DNA of 64,000 nucleotides from Gammaproteobacteria bacterium (GCA_017425245.1 JAFOOX010000019.1:1-64000), one strand, 5' to 3'. Shown: positions 23,575 to 33,385, numbered from the stretch's first letter. Translations and numbers: made by a program. Notes: generated from the sequence alone by a model not told the origin.

Positions 23575-26500
23575 GCAACAACATGAGCCTGTTGCCGCTG
23601 GATGCCGCCAGCCTGCCACTTTATGGCCGCCACCTGATCGAGGCCAGCGCCGGCACCGGCAAGACCTTTAACATCACCCGCATCTATCTGCGGCTGCTGC
23701 TGGAGCGTGGCCTGAAGGTTGAGCAGCTGCTGGTGATGACCTTCACCAAAGCCGCCACCGAGGAGCTGCGTGGCCGTATCGACAGCGAGCTGCGGCGGGC
23801 GCTGGCCGAATGGCCGCAGCTGGTGACGAGCGATGAGTTTTACCGCCAGCTGGCCCAGCGGGTGGATGGCGAAACGGCCCGCCAGCGGCTGGCCGAGGCG
23901 CTGCTCTATCTCGATGACGCTGCCATCTACACCATCCACGGTTTTTGCAGCCGGGCGCTGAGCCAGCAGGCCTTTGCCAGCGGCCTGCCGCTGGAGCTGG
24001 AACTGGAGGCCGATGCCAGTCCGCTGCTGTGGCAGGCGATCCGTGACTGGCTGCGCCAGCTCGCCGCCGACGAACCTGCCTTTGCCCTGTTGCAGCAGGC
24101 CGGCTGGCACAGCCCGGAGAGCTTTCATCAGCAGTTTCGCCGCGCTTTGACCAGCACCACGCCGGTGGTGGCGCCGAGCCTCGATGAGATCGACCGCCAG
24201 GCCGAGGTCGAGCGCCAGCGCTGGCTAGATGAGCAGATCAACCCGCGCAAACAGGCGGTGCTGGCCGGCTTACAGCAGGCGGCAGCCGAGCTGCTGGCGG
24301 CCTTGGTTGATAGCCACAAAGAGCGAACCAAACGGCTGGATGAGTGGCAGCAGCTGCTGGGCTGGTTGCAGCAGCAGGATCTGCAGCTGCCGCCCAAGGC
24401 GGCGGGAGAGTTCATCAACGGCAACAGATATCGCGGCAATGAGCGCATCAAGAACCTGCTCGAGCCCTTCAAACAGCTGCGCACCGAGTTTGGCAAAGCG
24501 CTGGAGGCGCAGGATAAGGCGTTAACCCAGCAGCGTGACGGCGCACCGCTGGCGGCGCTGGTTTGTGCCGGCATCCAGCAGATCCGTGGCCGTTTTGCCG
24601 CGGCCAAGGCCCAGGCGGCCCAGCTTGATTTCGACGATCTCATTCAGCTGCTCGCCGCCCGGTTGGTCAGCACTGAGGGGGCTGCGCTGCTGGCGGCCTT
24701 GCGCCAGACCTATCCGGCAGCGCTGGTGGATGAGTTTCAGGATACCGATCCGGCCCAGTACGCCATCTTCGATGCCCTCTATCCGCAGGGCGATGGCAGC
24801 CGCCTGCTGCTGATGATTGGTGATCCCAAGCAGGCGATCTACGCCTTCCGCGGCGGCGATATCTTCACCTATCTGGCGGCCCGCGCCGCGGCCGACCACC
24901 ACTGGCAGATGGACACCAACTGGCGTTCGCTGCCGGCGGTGGTGGGCGGTTACAACCGGCTGTTCTGGGGGGCGCCGCTCACTGCCAGCCCGGCCGAGCT
25001 GTTTGGCTATGGCATTGGCTATCAGCCCGTTAAGGCCGCCGACACCGCCAAAGCGTTGAGCGCGCCTTTGTACGATCCGCTGGCCGAGCGCGCCGCGCTC
25101 AATTATCTGTGGCTAGGCGAGCAAGCCAGCGACGAGGAGGCCGGTGGCGGCCGGCCCGGCAATAAGGCCGATCTACAGCAGCAGCTGGCCCACTGGTGCG
25201 CCTGCGAGATCCGCCGCCTGCTGGCCGCTGCACGCTTGGGCGATGAGCCGCTGCGCGAGCGCGACATCGCCGTGCTGGTGCGCAGCGGCCATGAGGCCAG
25301 CGTGGTGCGCGAGGCGCTGCGCCAGCTTGGTTACCCCAGTGTCTATTTGAGCGAGCGCGACAACCTGTTTGCCAGCAGCGAGGCGGCTGAACTGCTGCGC
25401 CTGCTCGATGGCCTGTTGGCGCTTGATAGCGATCGCCTGTTGCTGGCGGCGCTCTCCACCCGCCTGCTTGGTGGCGATGCGGCATTGCTGGCGCAGCTGG
25501 CAGATCCCAACGCCGATGAGCTGTGGCAGCAGCAGCGCGAACGCCTGACGGGCTTGCGCCAGCTGTGGCAGCAGCGTGGGCCTATGGCACTGCTGCTCCA
25601 TCTGCTCTATCACCATTACCAGCCGGCGCCCGCCAGCCACGAGCGCAGCCTGACCAACATGATCCATCTGGCCGAGCAGCTGCAGCAGGCCGCTGGCCAG
25701 CAGCCCCACCCGCAGCAGCTGCGCCAGTGGCTGCAGCAGCAGATCGATGCGGCCCAAGCCGGGCAGGGCGAGGGGGGCGAAACCGCCCAGCTGCGTTTAG
25801 AGAGCGATGCCAACCTGATCCGGGTCGTCACCCTGCATGGCAGCAAGGGGCTGGAATATCCGCTGGTGTTTATCCCTTTCGCCAGCAACTACCGCGATCC
25901 GGTCAAAGTCGGTAATCAGTTCATTCACTATTTCGAGTACCAGCACCGCGCCAGCAACAGCCGCCGCCAGCAGGTGGGGGCGAGCGAGGAGGCGCTGCGC
26001 GAATGCCGCGCCCAGGGCGAGGCAGAATCGCTGCGGCTGCTCTATGTGGCTGTCACCCGTGCCATCCACCGCTGTTACCTCGGGGTGGCGCCGACCAAAG
26101 GCAGCCACCGCTCGGCGCTGGGGTTGGCGCTCAAGCTGGAAAGCGACGCCAGCTGGGCAGAGGCGCTCAACCAACTGGTGGCCAGCAGCAATGGCGATGC
26201 GCTGCTGCTGGATGGCCAGCAGCTGCCAGCGGCGCTGGCCCACAAGGCCGACACTCAACCGCTGCCGCCACTGGCGCTGGCCCAGTTGCCGCGCGCCATC
26301 GACAGCCGCTGGGCGCTGCACAGCTTCAGCGCCTTGGTGCGCGACAGCCGCAGCGCTCAGCCAGCGGATCGCGATGCCGAGGCGCAGCCCGCACCTATTG
26401 CTGAGGCCACTGGCGGTGGCGAGCTGCGCTTTGCCCTGCGCCGGGGCAGTGATGCCGGCATTTTGCTGCACAGCCTGTTTGAACAGCTCGATTTCACCGC

Positions 26501-27143
26501 GCCCAACTGGCCACGCTTGCTCGAACCGCTGCTGCGCCGCAGCCCGCTGCTTAGCCTTGATCAGCAGCCGGCGCTCAGCGACTGGCTCAGCGACTGCCTG
26601 CACAGCCCACTCGCGGCGCTCCATGGTGGTGAGCCGCTGACGTTGGCGCAGCTGGCGCCGGCCCGCACCCTGCGCGAGTGCGGGTTTCACTTCACCCTGT
26701 CTCAGGCGTCGCTGGCCCAGCTGGCCCGGCTGCTGGCCCGTGAGCGTGGCGAGGCGCGGCTGTGGTTGCCCGGCCCGCCCCAGCTGGAGGGGATGATGCA
26801 CGGCTTTATCGATCTGATCTTCGAGTGGCAGGGGCGCTTTTATCTGGCCGATTACAAATCCAGCCACCTCGGCAACGGCTTTGCCGATTACCAGCCAGCG
26901 GCGCTGGCCCGCCATGTGGCGGCCAATTACTACGATCTGCAGTACCTGATCTACGCCCTGGCCCTGCACCGTTATCTGGCCTCACGCCTGCCGGGCTACG
27001 ATCCGGCCCGCCATTTTGGCGGTGTCTATTACCTCTACCTGCGCGGCATGAGCGCGGCCGAACCGGGGGCGGGGATCTACGCCAAAGCGCTGGCCCCGCA
27101 ACTGCTGGCCGAGCTGGATCAGCTGATGGGGGGCCGGCCATGA
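23571..27143 (+). CDS. recB: Exodeoxyribonuclease V subunit beta (RecB)
   Basis: 1190 residues. UvrD-type helicase: Walker A EASAGTGKTFNI at about 24-35, TKAATEELRGRI, ALVDEFQDTDPAQY, DPKQAIYAFRGGDIFTY, VVTLHGSKGLEYPLVFIPF and LLYVAVTRA. The C-terminal nuclease has GMMHGFIDLIFEW, the DYKSS catalytic lysine region and LQYLIYALALHRYL. It provides the 3'-5' motor and the nuclease of RecBCD. It overlaps recC by 4 bp and recD by 4 bp, a fully coupled operon. Confidence 0.96.
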   Translation: MSNNMSLLPLDAASLPLYGRHLIEASAGTGKTFNITRIYLRLLLERGLKVEQLLVMTFTKAATEELRGRIDSELRRALAEWPQLVTSDEFYRQLAQRVDGETARQRLAEALLYLDDAAIYTIHGFCSRALSQQAFASGLPLELELEADASPLLWQAIRDWLRQLAADEPAFALLQQAGWHSPESFHQQFRRALTSTTPVVAPSLDEIDRQAEVERQRWLDEQINPRKQAVLAGLQQAAAELLAALVDSHKERTKRLDEWQQLLGWLQQQDLQLPPKAAGEFINGNRYRGNERIKNLLEPFKQLRTEFGKALEAQDKALTQQRDGAPLAALVCAGIQQIRGRFAAAKAQAAQLDFDDLIQLLAARLVSTEGAALLAALRQTYPAALVDEFQDTDPAQYAIFDALYPQGDGSRLLLMIGDPKQAIYAFRGGDIFTYLAARAAADHHWQMDTNWRSLPAVVGGYNRLFWGAPLTASPAELFGYGIGYQPVKAADTAKALSAPLYDPLAERAALNYLWLGEQASDEEAGGGRPGNKADLQQQLAHWCACEIRRLLAAARLGDEPLRERDIAVLVRSGHEASVVREALRQLGYPSVYLSERDNLFASSEAAELLRLLDGLLALDSDRLLLAALSTRLLGGDAALLAQLADPNADELWQQQRERLTGLRQLWQQRGPMALLLHLLYHHYQPAPASHERSLTNMIHLAEQLQQAAGQQPHPQQLRQWLQQQIDAAQAGQGEGGETAQLRLESDANLIRVVTLHGSKGLEYPLVFIPFASNYRDPVKVGNQFIHYFEYQHRASNSRRQQVGASEEALRECRAQGEAESLRLLYVAVTRAIHRCYLGVAPTKGSHRSALGLALKLESDASWAEALNQLVASSNGDALLLDGQQLPAALAHKADTQPLPPLALAQLPRAIDSRWALHSFSALVRDSRSAQPADRDAEAQPAPIAEATGGGELRFALRRGSDAGILLHSLFEQLDFTAPNWPRLLEPLLRRSPLLSLDQQPALSDWLSDCLHSPLAALHGGEPLTLAQLAPARTLRECGFHFTLSQASLAQLARLLARERGEARLWLPGPPQLEGMMHGFIDLIFEWQGRFYLADYKSSHLGNGFADYQPAALARHVAANYYDLQYLIYALALHRYLASRLPGYDPARHFGGVYYLYLRGMSAAEPGAGIYAKALAPQLLAELDQLMGGRP

Positions 27144-29092
27144 GCGATCTAAGCCTGACCAGCAGCGCCCCGTTAGCGCCGATCGATCGCAGCAGCGAAC
27201 AGTGCTGTGCCCGTCTGGCCGGCCAGGGGGCGGGCATGGGGGCGGGTATAGAAGCGATCGACTATTTTCTGGCCCGCCAGCTGCTGGCGGACCTGCTGCC
27301 GGCAACAGATGCGCGGGCGCCGGCGCTGTTTCACCTGCTGTTGGCCACCAGTGCCGCCCCCCGCGCCGGCCACAGCGCCTTGCCGCTGACGGCGCTGGCC
27401 GGTGAACTGTGGTGGGGCGGTGACAGTGAGCAGCAGCCGGGCTACCGCTTTGCGCCGCTGGCCGAACTGCAGGCACTGCTGGCAGGGCTGGCCATTGCCC
27501 CTGAGGATGGCGCGGCGCTGGTGTTCGAGCACGGCCACCTCTACCTGCGCCGCTATTGGCAATATGAACGGGAGGTGGCGGCGGCACTGGCCGCGCGCAG
27601 CCGTTATCAACTGTTAACCCCGGAGCAGCAGCAACAGGCCCGCCAGTTGCTCGACCAGCTGTTTGGCCCGCCAACATCTGAATGCGACTGGCAGCGGCTG
27701 GCGGTGGCCAACGCCCTGGGGCGCCGTCTGGCGCTCATCTGTGGCGGCCCCGGCACCGGCAAGACCTACACCGTGGCAAGGCTGCTGGTGGTGGTGCAGG
27801 CCCTTTCAGGCAACGCGCTGCACTTGCGGCTGGCGGCGCCCACTGGCAAGGCGGCGCAGCGCTTGGGTGAAGCGTTGGACAAAGCCAAGGCTGAGCTGGC
27901 CGGGCGCGGCGTGGCCGCAGCCACCCTTGCGGCCATGCCAACGCGGGCCGAGACCATCCACCGTCTGCTCGGGGTGGTGGCCGACAGCAGCCAGCCCCGC
28001 CACCATGAGCACAATCTGATCGATGGCGATCTGCTGTTGGTGGATGAGGTGTCGATGCTCGATCTGCCGCTGATGGCGCGGCTGCTGCGCGCCCTGCCTG
28101 ACCACTGCATGCTGGTGCTGCTCGGCGATGCCGATCAGCTGCCGTCGGTGGAGACCGGCAGTGTGCTGGCCGAGCTGGCACCACGCCCGCACCCCGGCTA
28201 CAGCGCCGCCACTGTGGCGCGGGTAGCGGCACTGGCCGGGCAGCAGTTGCCAAGTGGCGATGGCCCAGGCGCTCAGGATCATCTGCTGTTTCTGGCGCGC
28301 AGCCATCGCTTTGGCGGCCAGATCGGCGAGCTGGCGCAGCTGGTGATCAGCGGCGAGGCTCAGGCCAGCGCCAGCGTGCTGGAGCAGGCCCAGTGCCCGC
28401 CGGCGCAGCTGCTTAGCCGCCAGCCGCTTTTGAGCTGGTGTGACGACAGCAGCGTTGAGCTGTGGCTGGAGCAGCTGGTTCACCACTTCTATGGTCAGCT
28501 GCTGGGCGCGGCCGATCTGCCGGCGGCCTTTGCTGCGCTGCATGGCTTTCGTCTGCTGCTGCCCACTCGGGTGGGCGAGCGCGGCGTCGAGCAGTTAAAC
28601 CCGCAGATTGAACAGCTGCTGGCCCGCCGTTTCAGCCGGGTTCGCCCCGGCGGCAACTATGCCGGGCGACCACTGATGGTGGTGGAAAACAGCTACAGCA
28701 CGGGGCTGTTTAATGGCGATGTGGGGCTGGTGTGGCCCGATGGTCAGGGCCGGCTGCAGGCATTTTTTGAGCGTGGCCCCGGCGATTACCGTCAGGTCAG
28801 CCTGGCCCGCCTGCCGCAGGTTGAGAGCGTCTATGCCATGACCATCCACAAAACCCAGGGCAGCGAGTTTGGCCAGGTGGCGATCCTGCTGCCGGATGGC
28901 GATAACCGGGTGTTGGGGCGAGAGCTGCTCTACACCGGCCTGACCCGCGCCAAGCAGGCGCTGCATATTGCTGGCAGCCTTGGTCTGTGGCAGAAGGCGG
29001 TGGCCCGACGGGTGGCCCGCTATGCCACCTTGGGCGAGCGGCTGGCGGCAGCTACAGTGAATCAACCGACAGATATGGCCGAACCGGAGTAA
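27140..29092 (+). CDS. recD: Exodeoxyribonuclease V subunit alpha (RecD)
   Basis: 650 residues from the ATG that overlaps the recB stop. Walker A GGPGTGKTYTV near residue 205, DLLLVDEVSMLDLPLM, LLGDADQLPSVE, and a C-terminal YAMTIHKTQGSEF plus LLYTGLTRAKQALHI identify the 5'-3' RecD helicase. It is the faster motor of RecBCD and controls Chi-dependent RecA loading. Three bases after its stop begins a PHA-system gene, so this operon may extend into the lipid locus. Confidence 0.95.
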   Translation: MSDLSLTSSAPLAPIDRSSEQCCARLAGQGAGMGAGIEAIDYFLARQLLADLLPATDARAPALFHLLLATSAAPRAGHSALPLTALAGELWWGGDSEQQPGYRFAPLAELQALLAGLAIAPEDGAALVFEHGHLYLRRYWQYEREVAAALAARSRYQLLTPEQQQQARQLLDQLFGPPTSECDWQRLAVANALGRRLALICGGPGTGKTYTVARLLVVVQALSGNALHLRLAAPTGKAAQRLGEALDKAKAELAGRGVAAATLAAMPTRAETIHRLLGVVADSSQPRHHEHNLIDGDLLLVDEVSMLDLPLMARLLRALPDHCMLVLLGDADQLPSVETGSVLAELAPRPHPGYSAATVARVAALAGQQLPSGDGPGAQDHLLFLARSHRFGGQIGELAQLVISGEAQASASVLEQAQCPPAQLLSRQPLLSWCDDSSVELWLEQLVHHFYGQLLGAADLPAAFAALHGFRLLLPTRVGERGVEQLNPQIEQLLARRFSRVRPGGNYAGRPLMVVENSYSTGLFNGDVGLVWPDGQGRLQAFFERGPGDYRQVSLARLPQVESVYAMTIHKTQGSEFGQVAILLPDGDNRVLGRELLYTGLTRAKQALHIAGSLGLWQKAVARRVARYATLGERLAAATVNQPTDMAEPE

Positions 29093-29095
29093 GTA

Positions 29096-29383
29096 ATGGC
29101 GACCATTCAGATCATGCGCAACCACCAGCTGGGCGAGGCCCGCATCCGCGACCTGAGCGAACAGGTCGCCAACAAACTGGCCAGCAAGTACGGGGTGGTG
29201 TGGCACTGGCAGGAGACCCGGCTGATGCTCAGCCACAGCGGTGGCGCCAATGGTCATCTGCAGGCTGGCCACGATCGTATCGAAATTCAGCTTAAGCTCG
29301 GCTTCCTGCTGTCGGCCTTTCGCACCAGTATCGAACAATCGATCAATGATCAGCTCGACAAATTGCTCGGCCCCGCCGGGTAA
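29096..29383 (+). CDS. Polyhydroxyalkanoic acid system family protein
   Basis: 95 residues (MATIQIMRNHQLGEARIRDL). The pattern of a basic N terminus, KLASKYGVVWHW, a glycine-containing turn and a C-terminal LGFLLSAFRTSIEQSINDQLDKLL matches the short PHA_gran_rgn family found beside PHA synthase and phasin genes; the molecular role is not established. It is 3 bp after recD, with GGAG ahead of the ATG. No PHA synthase is in the window. Confidence 0.8.
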   Translation: MATIQIMRNHQLGEARIRDLSEQVANKLASKYGVVWHWQETRLMLSHSGGANGHLQAGHDRIEIQLKLGFLLSAFRTSIEQSINDQLDKLLGPAG

Positions 29384-29544
29384 CTGCTGCCGGCGGGCTG
29401 TCCAGCTGTCTGCCATTTTTCGTTGGCTACTTCTTGACCTCAATCAACCCCCGCCGGCCGGTTAGGGGGAGCTCTCTATTTCTGCGGCGTACCTTTGACT
29501 CAGACAACCGGGAACCGGACGGGTCGGGGTGAGATGCCCGCCCG

Positions 29545-29558
29545 GTCTCAACTGAGAC
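29545..29558. promoter_or_regulatory. Inverted repeat upstream of the first phasin
   Basis: GTCTCA-AC-TGAGAC is a perfect 6-2-6 dyad ending 3 bp before the AGGAGG ribosome site. It could be an operator or an RNA hairpin modulating access to the ribosome site. No cognate regulator can be named. Confidence 0.4.
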
Positions 29559-29572
29559 GACAGGAGGATGCC

Positions 29573-30340
29573 ATGTCATCGCTGATGAAAAAGGCCGGGG
29601 CCACGGTCAAGAAGATAGGCGGAATGCGCGACGAAATGCTGCGCAACATCTGGCTGGCTGGTCTTGGTGCTTACGCCAAGAGTGCCGAGGAGGTTGAGCA
29701 GCTGTCGGCCCGCAGCCAGAGCCTGTTTGATGAGCTGATCGCCCGCGGCAAGCAGGTGGAAGAGAGCACCCGCGAACGGGTGGCCCATGCGGCCGAGCAT
29801 GGTAGCGAGCTGGTGGAAGGGCGAGTGCAGCGGCTGATGCAAAAAGCCGCCGGCATGGACAGCGGCAAACTGGAGCAGCTCAACGACAAGCTGGATAACC
29901 TCAGCCGCCAGGTCGAAAGCCTGCTCAAGGCCAAAGGTATGGCGCCGCTGGATGAGCCTGCTGCCGCACCACTACCCAAGGTCACTGGCCGCCCTGCGGC
30001 TAAGCCTAAGGCTGAAGCCAAAGCGGTTGCGGCCCCGGTCGCCAGACCAGCGGCCAAAGCCGTTGCCCGTCCGGCCGCCAAAGCTGCACCCAAAGCTGAG
30101 CCACAGGCTGAACTGAAAGCGGAGCTGAGCGCTGCCGCCAAACCAGCAGCCAAGGCGTTGGCCAAGGTGGTCGAGGCGATGGCCGAAGGGGTCAAAGCGG
30201 AGCATGCCAAGGCCAAGCAGGCGGCAACCAAGAGCGCCAAAGCCGTTAAGCCCGCCGCTAAACAGGCGGTCGCCAAGGTTGAGGCGGCAGCCAGTGAGGT
30301 GGCTGAACAGGTTGAAACTGCCGTTGCTGAATTGTCGTGA
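29573..30340 (+). CDS. phaF: PhaF-type phasin with histone H1-like tail
   Basis: 255 residues from the ATG behind a perfect AGGAGG; the frame is open further upstream but without a ribosome site. Residues 1-125 are the phasin domain (RDEMLRNIWLAGLGAYAKSAEEVEQL, then a leucine-rich coiled coil LEQLNDKLDNLSRQVESLL). From about 130 the chain is Ala/Lys/Pro-rich (AAKPK, AAKAV, AAKA repeats), like the DNA-binding tail of Pseudomonas PhaF, which coats PHA granules and ties them to the nucleoid for segregation. Next is a second, tail-less phasin with the same opening motif. Confidence 0.88.
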   Translation: MSSLMKKAGATVKKIGGMRDEMLRNIWLAGLGAYAKSAEEVEQLSARSQSLFDELIARGKQVEESTRERVAHAAEHGSELVEGRVQRLMQKAAGMDSGKLEQLNDKLDNLSRQVESLLKAKGMAPLDEPAAAPLPKVTGRPAAKPKAEAKAVAAPVARPAAKAVARPAAKAAPKAEPQAELKAELSAAAKPAAKALAKVVEAMAEGVKAEHAKAKQAATKSAKAVKPAAKQAVAKVEAAASEVAEQVETAVAELS

Positions 30341-30396
30341 AACCCGGTCGGGGCGGCCAACAGCGCCAGCCCCGTCCACTGCATGAGGATGCTGTC

Positions 30397-30756
30397 ATGA
30401 ACGCTAGTAACGTTAAGGAAACCGCCCGCCGGGTGCTGGAAAACGGCGAACAGTTGGCGCGCAATATCTGGCTCGCTGGATTGGGGATCTATAGCAAGAG
30501 CATCGAAGAGGCCCAAGATTTGGGCGACAAGACCAGTGAGGTGTTTGATGAGTTGGTTACTCGCGGCCAAGAAGTCGAGTATGCCACCCGCCAGAAGCTG
30601 GAAGAGACCCGCGAACGGGCCGGCGACAAGGTGGAGGAGCGGGTCAACGAGCTGTTCCTCAAGCTCAGCGGCATCGACCGGCGCAAGCTGGAGGAGATGA
30701 ACGACAAGCTCGACAAGCTGGCCGCCGCAGTCGAGGCCCTGTCGCGCAACAAATAG
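30397..30756 (+). CDS. phaI: PhaI-type phasin
   Basis: 119 residues from the ATG at 30397, with TGAGGA upstream. QLARNIWLAGLGIYSKSIEEAQ, FDELVTRGQEVE and the coiled coil KLEEMNDKLDKLAAAVEAL repeat the phasin domain of the preceding gene, so the two look like a duplication of which only the first has the basic tail. This is the PhaF/PhaI arrangement of pseudomonads, where both proteins coat granules. It is followed by a strong hairpin and then WS/DGAT. Confidence 0.88.
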   Translation: MNASNVKETARRVLENGEQLARNIWLAGLGIYSKSIEEAQDLGDKTSEVFDELVTRGQEVEYATRQKLEETRERAGDKVEERVNELFLKLSGIDRRKLEEMNDKLDKLAAAVEALSRNK

Positions 30757-30772
30757 CGCCGGTGATAACGGT

Positions 30773-30797
30773 CAGCGCCCGCTGCTGGCGGGCGCTG
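30773..30797 (+). promoter_or_regulatory. Strong RNA hairpin between phasin and WS/DGAT genes
   Basis: CAGCGCCCGC, TGCTG, GCGGGCGCTG: a perfect 10-bp GC-rich stem with no T tract behind it. It is not a standard terminator. It may stabilise the phasin mRNA 3' end or reduce readthrough into the acyltransferase, giving abundant phasin and little enzyme; this is inference. Confidence 0.45.
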
Positions 30798-30858
30798 GTC
30801 GTGGCTGACCGGGTGAGGCGAGGCGCAGGCCAGACCTGCGGCAAATGGAGCGGCGGCG

Positions 30859-32343
30859 ATGACCAGTCTGTCGATCATGGATACCGCCTTCGTCTGGTTT
30901 GAGAGCGACGAAACGCCGATGCATGTCACCGGGTTGGTGCTGCTACGCCCGCCCAAGCGGCAGCAGGGGCAGTTTGCCCGGCGTCTGTACGGCCATATGC
31001 TCAGCTTTCCTGAGGTGGTGGCCCCCTTCAATTGGCGGCTGAGTGTTAGCTATCACAATCTACCCCAGTGGCTGCCCTGCGAGCGGGTAGTGCTCGCGGA
31101 TCATATCGGCCTGGAGTTGCTGCCTGAGCCGGGTGACCGCGCCCAGCTGATGCAGCTGATCGGCCGCTTTCACAGCCGGCCGCTGGATCGCAGCCGCCCG
31201 CTGTGGCAGCTGCTGCTGGTGGATGGCATGGCCGATGGTTGTGTGGCGGTGGCCCTGAAGATGCACCATGCGCTGGCTGACGGGGTGAGGGCCAGCGGTC
31301 TCTTTACCCGTTGTATGAGCACATCGGCACGGGGACCATTCAGGCCGTTCTGGCAGCACCCGCTGAGCGAAGGCGAGGGGCATCAGGGCGATGTCAGCGA
31401 GCAGGGGATGGTGGCGGGCTGGCTGGACGCGGTCAGCCGGCTGTCAAAGGAGGTACTGACCCTGCCGGGGCTGCTGCGCCTCGGTTCGCGGCTGGCATTG
31501 AAGGCGCTGCATCTGGGCGACTCGCCGCTGGCCACCCCCTTTACCGCGCCGCGCACCCCGCTCAACCAGCGCACCAGCGGTGGCCGCAGTATCTGCGTCG
31601 GCCGCTTTCCGTTGGCCAGCTTCAAGCAGATTGGCCGTCTGACCGGGGCCTCGCTCAATGATGTGGCCTTGGCCGTCTGCGACATCGCGCTGACCCGTTA
31701 CCTTGCCGATCATGGCTGGCGACCCACCAAGCCCTTGGTGGCGCTGATGCCGGTCAACCTGCGCCGTCCGGGCGATCTCGCCTCTGCCTGCAACAAGATG
31801 TCGATCGGGCTGGTCGCCATGGGCGGCGTAGATGACTCGCCCATCGAGCGTCTGGCCGCCATTCAGCGCTCCTCCACCGGCGTCAAGCAGGAGGCACTGT
31901 CGATGTCGCCGGAGGCTTATGTTAATTACTCGATTCTGGTCAATGCCGCCGCTTTGCTGGGCGGCAAACTCAACCTCAACGGGGTGGTGCCGCCGGCCAG
32001 TAACCTGATCATCTCCAATGTGCCGGGGGCCAAACGGCCGCTTTACCTGATGGGGGCGCGGATGACCGAGGTTTATCCGCTGTCGCTACTGCTGCCGGGG
32101 CAAAGTCTCAACATCACCCTCTATAGTTATGATGGTGCTGTTCATTTTGGGCTGGTGGGCAGCAACGATGCGCTACCCCACTTTGAGCTGATGGCCGAGT
32201 ATCTGGCCGAAGCTCTGAGCGGGCTGGAACAGGATGTGGTCGAGCTGGCGGTTGCACTGGTCAGCGACCAGTTGGCAGTGCCCGAAACTGACGGTGACAG
32301 CGGCGACGGTGAGGGTGCTGTGCCCAGACAAAGCGGATTGTGA
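30859..32343 (+). CDS. Wax ester synthase / acyl-CoA:diacylglycerol acyltransferase (WS/DGAT)
   Basis: 494 residues. The active-site motif HHALADG (H136-G142) is intact, as are PLW (114-116), SLNDV (the conserved ND region) and NLIISNVPGAKRPLYLMGA. The enzyme joins acyl-CoA to fatty alcohol (wax ester) or diacylglycerol (triacylglycerol) at the inner face of the membrane. The gene lies behind two phasins and faces a cluster containing a fatty-acyl reductase, so wax ester is a likely product; the preferred acceptor cannot be read from the sequence. The C-terminal ~20 residues are a poorly conserved acidic tail. Confidence 0.93.
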   Translation: MTSLSIMDTAFVWFESDETPMHVTGLVLLRPPKRQQGQFARRLYGHMLSFPEVVAPFNWRLSVSYHNLPQWLPCERVVLADHIGLELLPEPGDRAQLMQLIGRFHSRPLDRSRPLWQLLLVDGMADGCVAVALKMHHALADGVRASGLFTRCMSTSARGPFRPFWQHPLSEGEGHQGDVSEQGMVAGWLDAVSRLSKEVLTLPGLLRLGSRLALKALHLGDSPLATPFTAPRTPLNQRTSGGRSICVGRFPLASFKQIGRLTGASLNDVALAVCDIALTRYLADHGWRPTKPLVALMPVNLRRPGDLASACNKMSIGLVAMGGVDDSPIERLAAIQRSSTGVKQEALSMSPEAYVNYSILVNAAALLGGKLNLNGVVPPASNLIISNVPGAKRPLYLMGARMTEVYPLSLLLPGQSLNITLYSYDGAVHFGLVGSNDALPHFELMAEYLAEALSGLEQDVVELAVALVSDQLAVPETDGDSGDGEGAVPRQSGL

Positions 32344-32404
32344 CCGTATCCACACATCGGCGGGCCGTAGCCGGCCATAAACGCTGATAACCGGCGAGGG
32401 CTGT

Positions 32405-33385
32405 ATGGTGAGCTGGCAAGGCAAGGCATTTAAACCATTGTTGCACCGGGTGATGCGGGCCCGGCTGGAGCGTTGCCGAACCATCGACGAGATGCGGCGG
32501 GTGATCCTCGGCATCGATCGCCTCGGTTCTTTTATCAATCAGCCGCCAGATATCCAGTTCAACCCCTTTACCATCGGTGATCTGGCCTGCGCCTGGGTTG
32601 AGCGTCCCGGCTGTCAGCAGCTGGGGGTACTGCTCTATTTTCCCGGTGGCGGCTTCTGTTTCCGCAGCCCCATGGCCCATAACGCGGTGCTGGCCCGGCT
32701 CTCCGGCCAGTCGGGGTTGCGCGGGTTGATGGTCAACTATCCGCTGGCCCCCGAGCACCCCTTTCCGGCGGCGGTCAACGCCTGTCTGCTGGCTTATCGC
32801 TGGCTGCTGGCCCATGGTTTTCCGCCATCGGCGATCTGCCTGGGGGGCGATTCGGCGGGGGCCAATCTGGTGATGACCACCCTGATGCAGCTGCGCGATG
32901 CTGGCGAACCGCAACCGGCGGCGGCGGTGCTGCTGTCACCGGCGGTGGATATGGTGATGACTGGCGCCACTGTGTTTGAGCGCCATGACAGTGACCCGTT
33001 TTTTGCCATCGCTACCCTGTTGTTGCTGCGCAATAACTACATCGCCCATCACAACCCCTGGCAGCCGCTGATCTCGCCGCTGGTGGGCGAACTGCACCAG
33101 CTGGCGCCGCTGATGATCCATGTGGGTGAAGATGAGGTGCTGCTCGACGATGCGGTGCGCTTGGCCGCCAAGGTCGAAAGTTGCGGTGGTGAAGTGAAGT
33201 TGACGGTATGGCCGGGCATGCCCCATGTCTTTCCCATCTTCAACCAGCTGCCGGAAGCGCAGCAGGCGCTGGCGGAATGCGGCCGCTTTCTGCGCAGTCG
33301 CATCACCCCGATGGGTCAGCCACCTATGGCTGCCGGCAAGAGCGCGGCAGTAAGCAGTGACGATCAGCCGCTCGCGGTTAAATAG
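32405..33385 (+). CDS. Alpha/beta hydrolase of the hormone-sensitive-lipase (GDXG) family
   Basis: 326 residues. Nucleophile S150 in GGDSAGANL, acid D243 (HVGEDEVLLDD) and H274 (PGMPHVFP) form the triad. The oxyanion motif is PGGGF (80-84) where the family normally has HGGG. It hydrolyses ester bonds; no signal peptide, so cytoplasmic. Directly after WS/DGAT, it may mobilise stored wax esters or triacylglycerol. Its last 22 bases overlap the convergent TetR gene. Confidence 0.88.
   Translation: MVSWQGKAFKPLLHRVMRARLERCRTIDEMRRVILGIDRLGSFINQPPDIQFNPFTIGDLACAWVERPGCQQLGVLLYFPGGGFCFRSPMAHNAVLARLSGQSGLRGLMVNYPLAPEHPFPAAVNACLLAYRWLLAHGFPPSAICLGGDSAGANLVMTTLMQLRDAGEPQPAAAVLLSPAVDMVMTGATVFERHDSDPFFAIATLLLLRNNYIAHHNPWQPLISPLVGELHQLAPLMIHVGEDEVLLDDAVRLAAKVESCGGEVKLTVWPGMPHVFPIFNQLPEAQQALAECGRFLRSRITPMGQPPMAAGKSAAVSSDDQPLAVK

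Noticed and set aside
29096..30756. A complete PHA synthesis operon
   Set aside because: Only the small PHA-system protein and two phasins are present; no phaC synthase, phaZ depolymerase or phaD is in the window.
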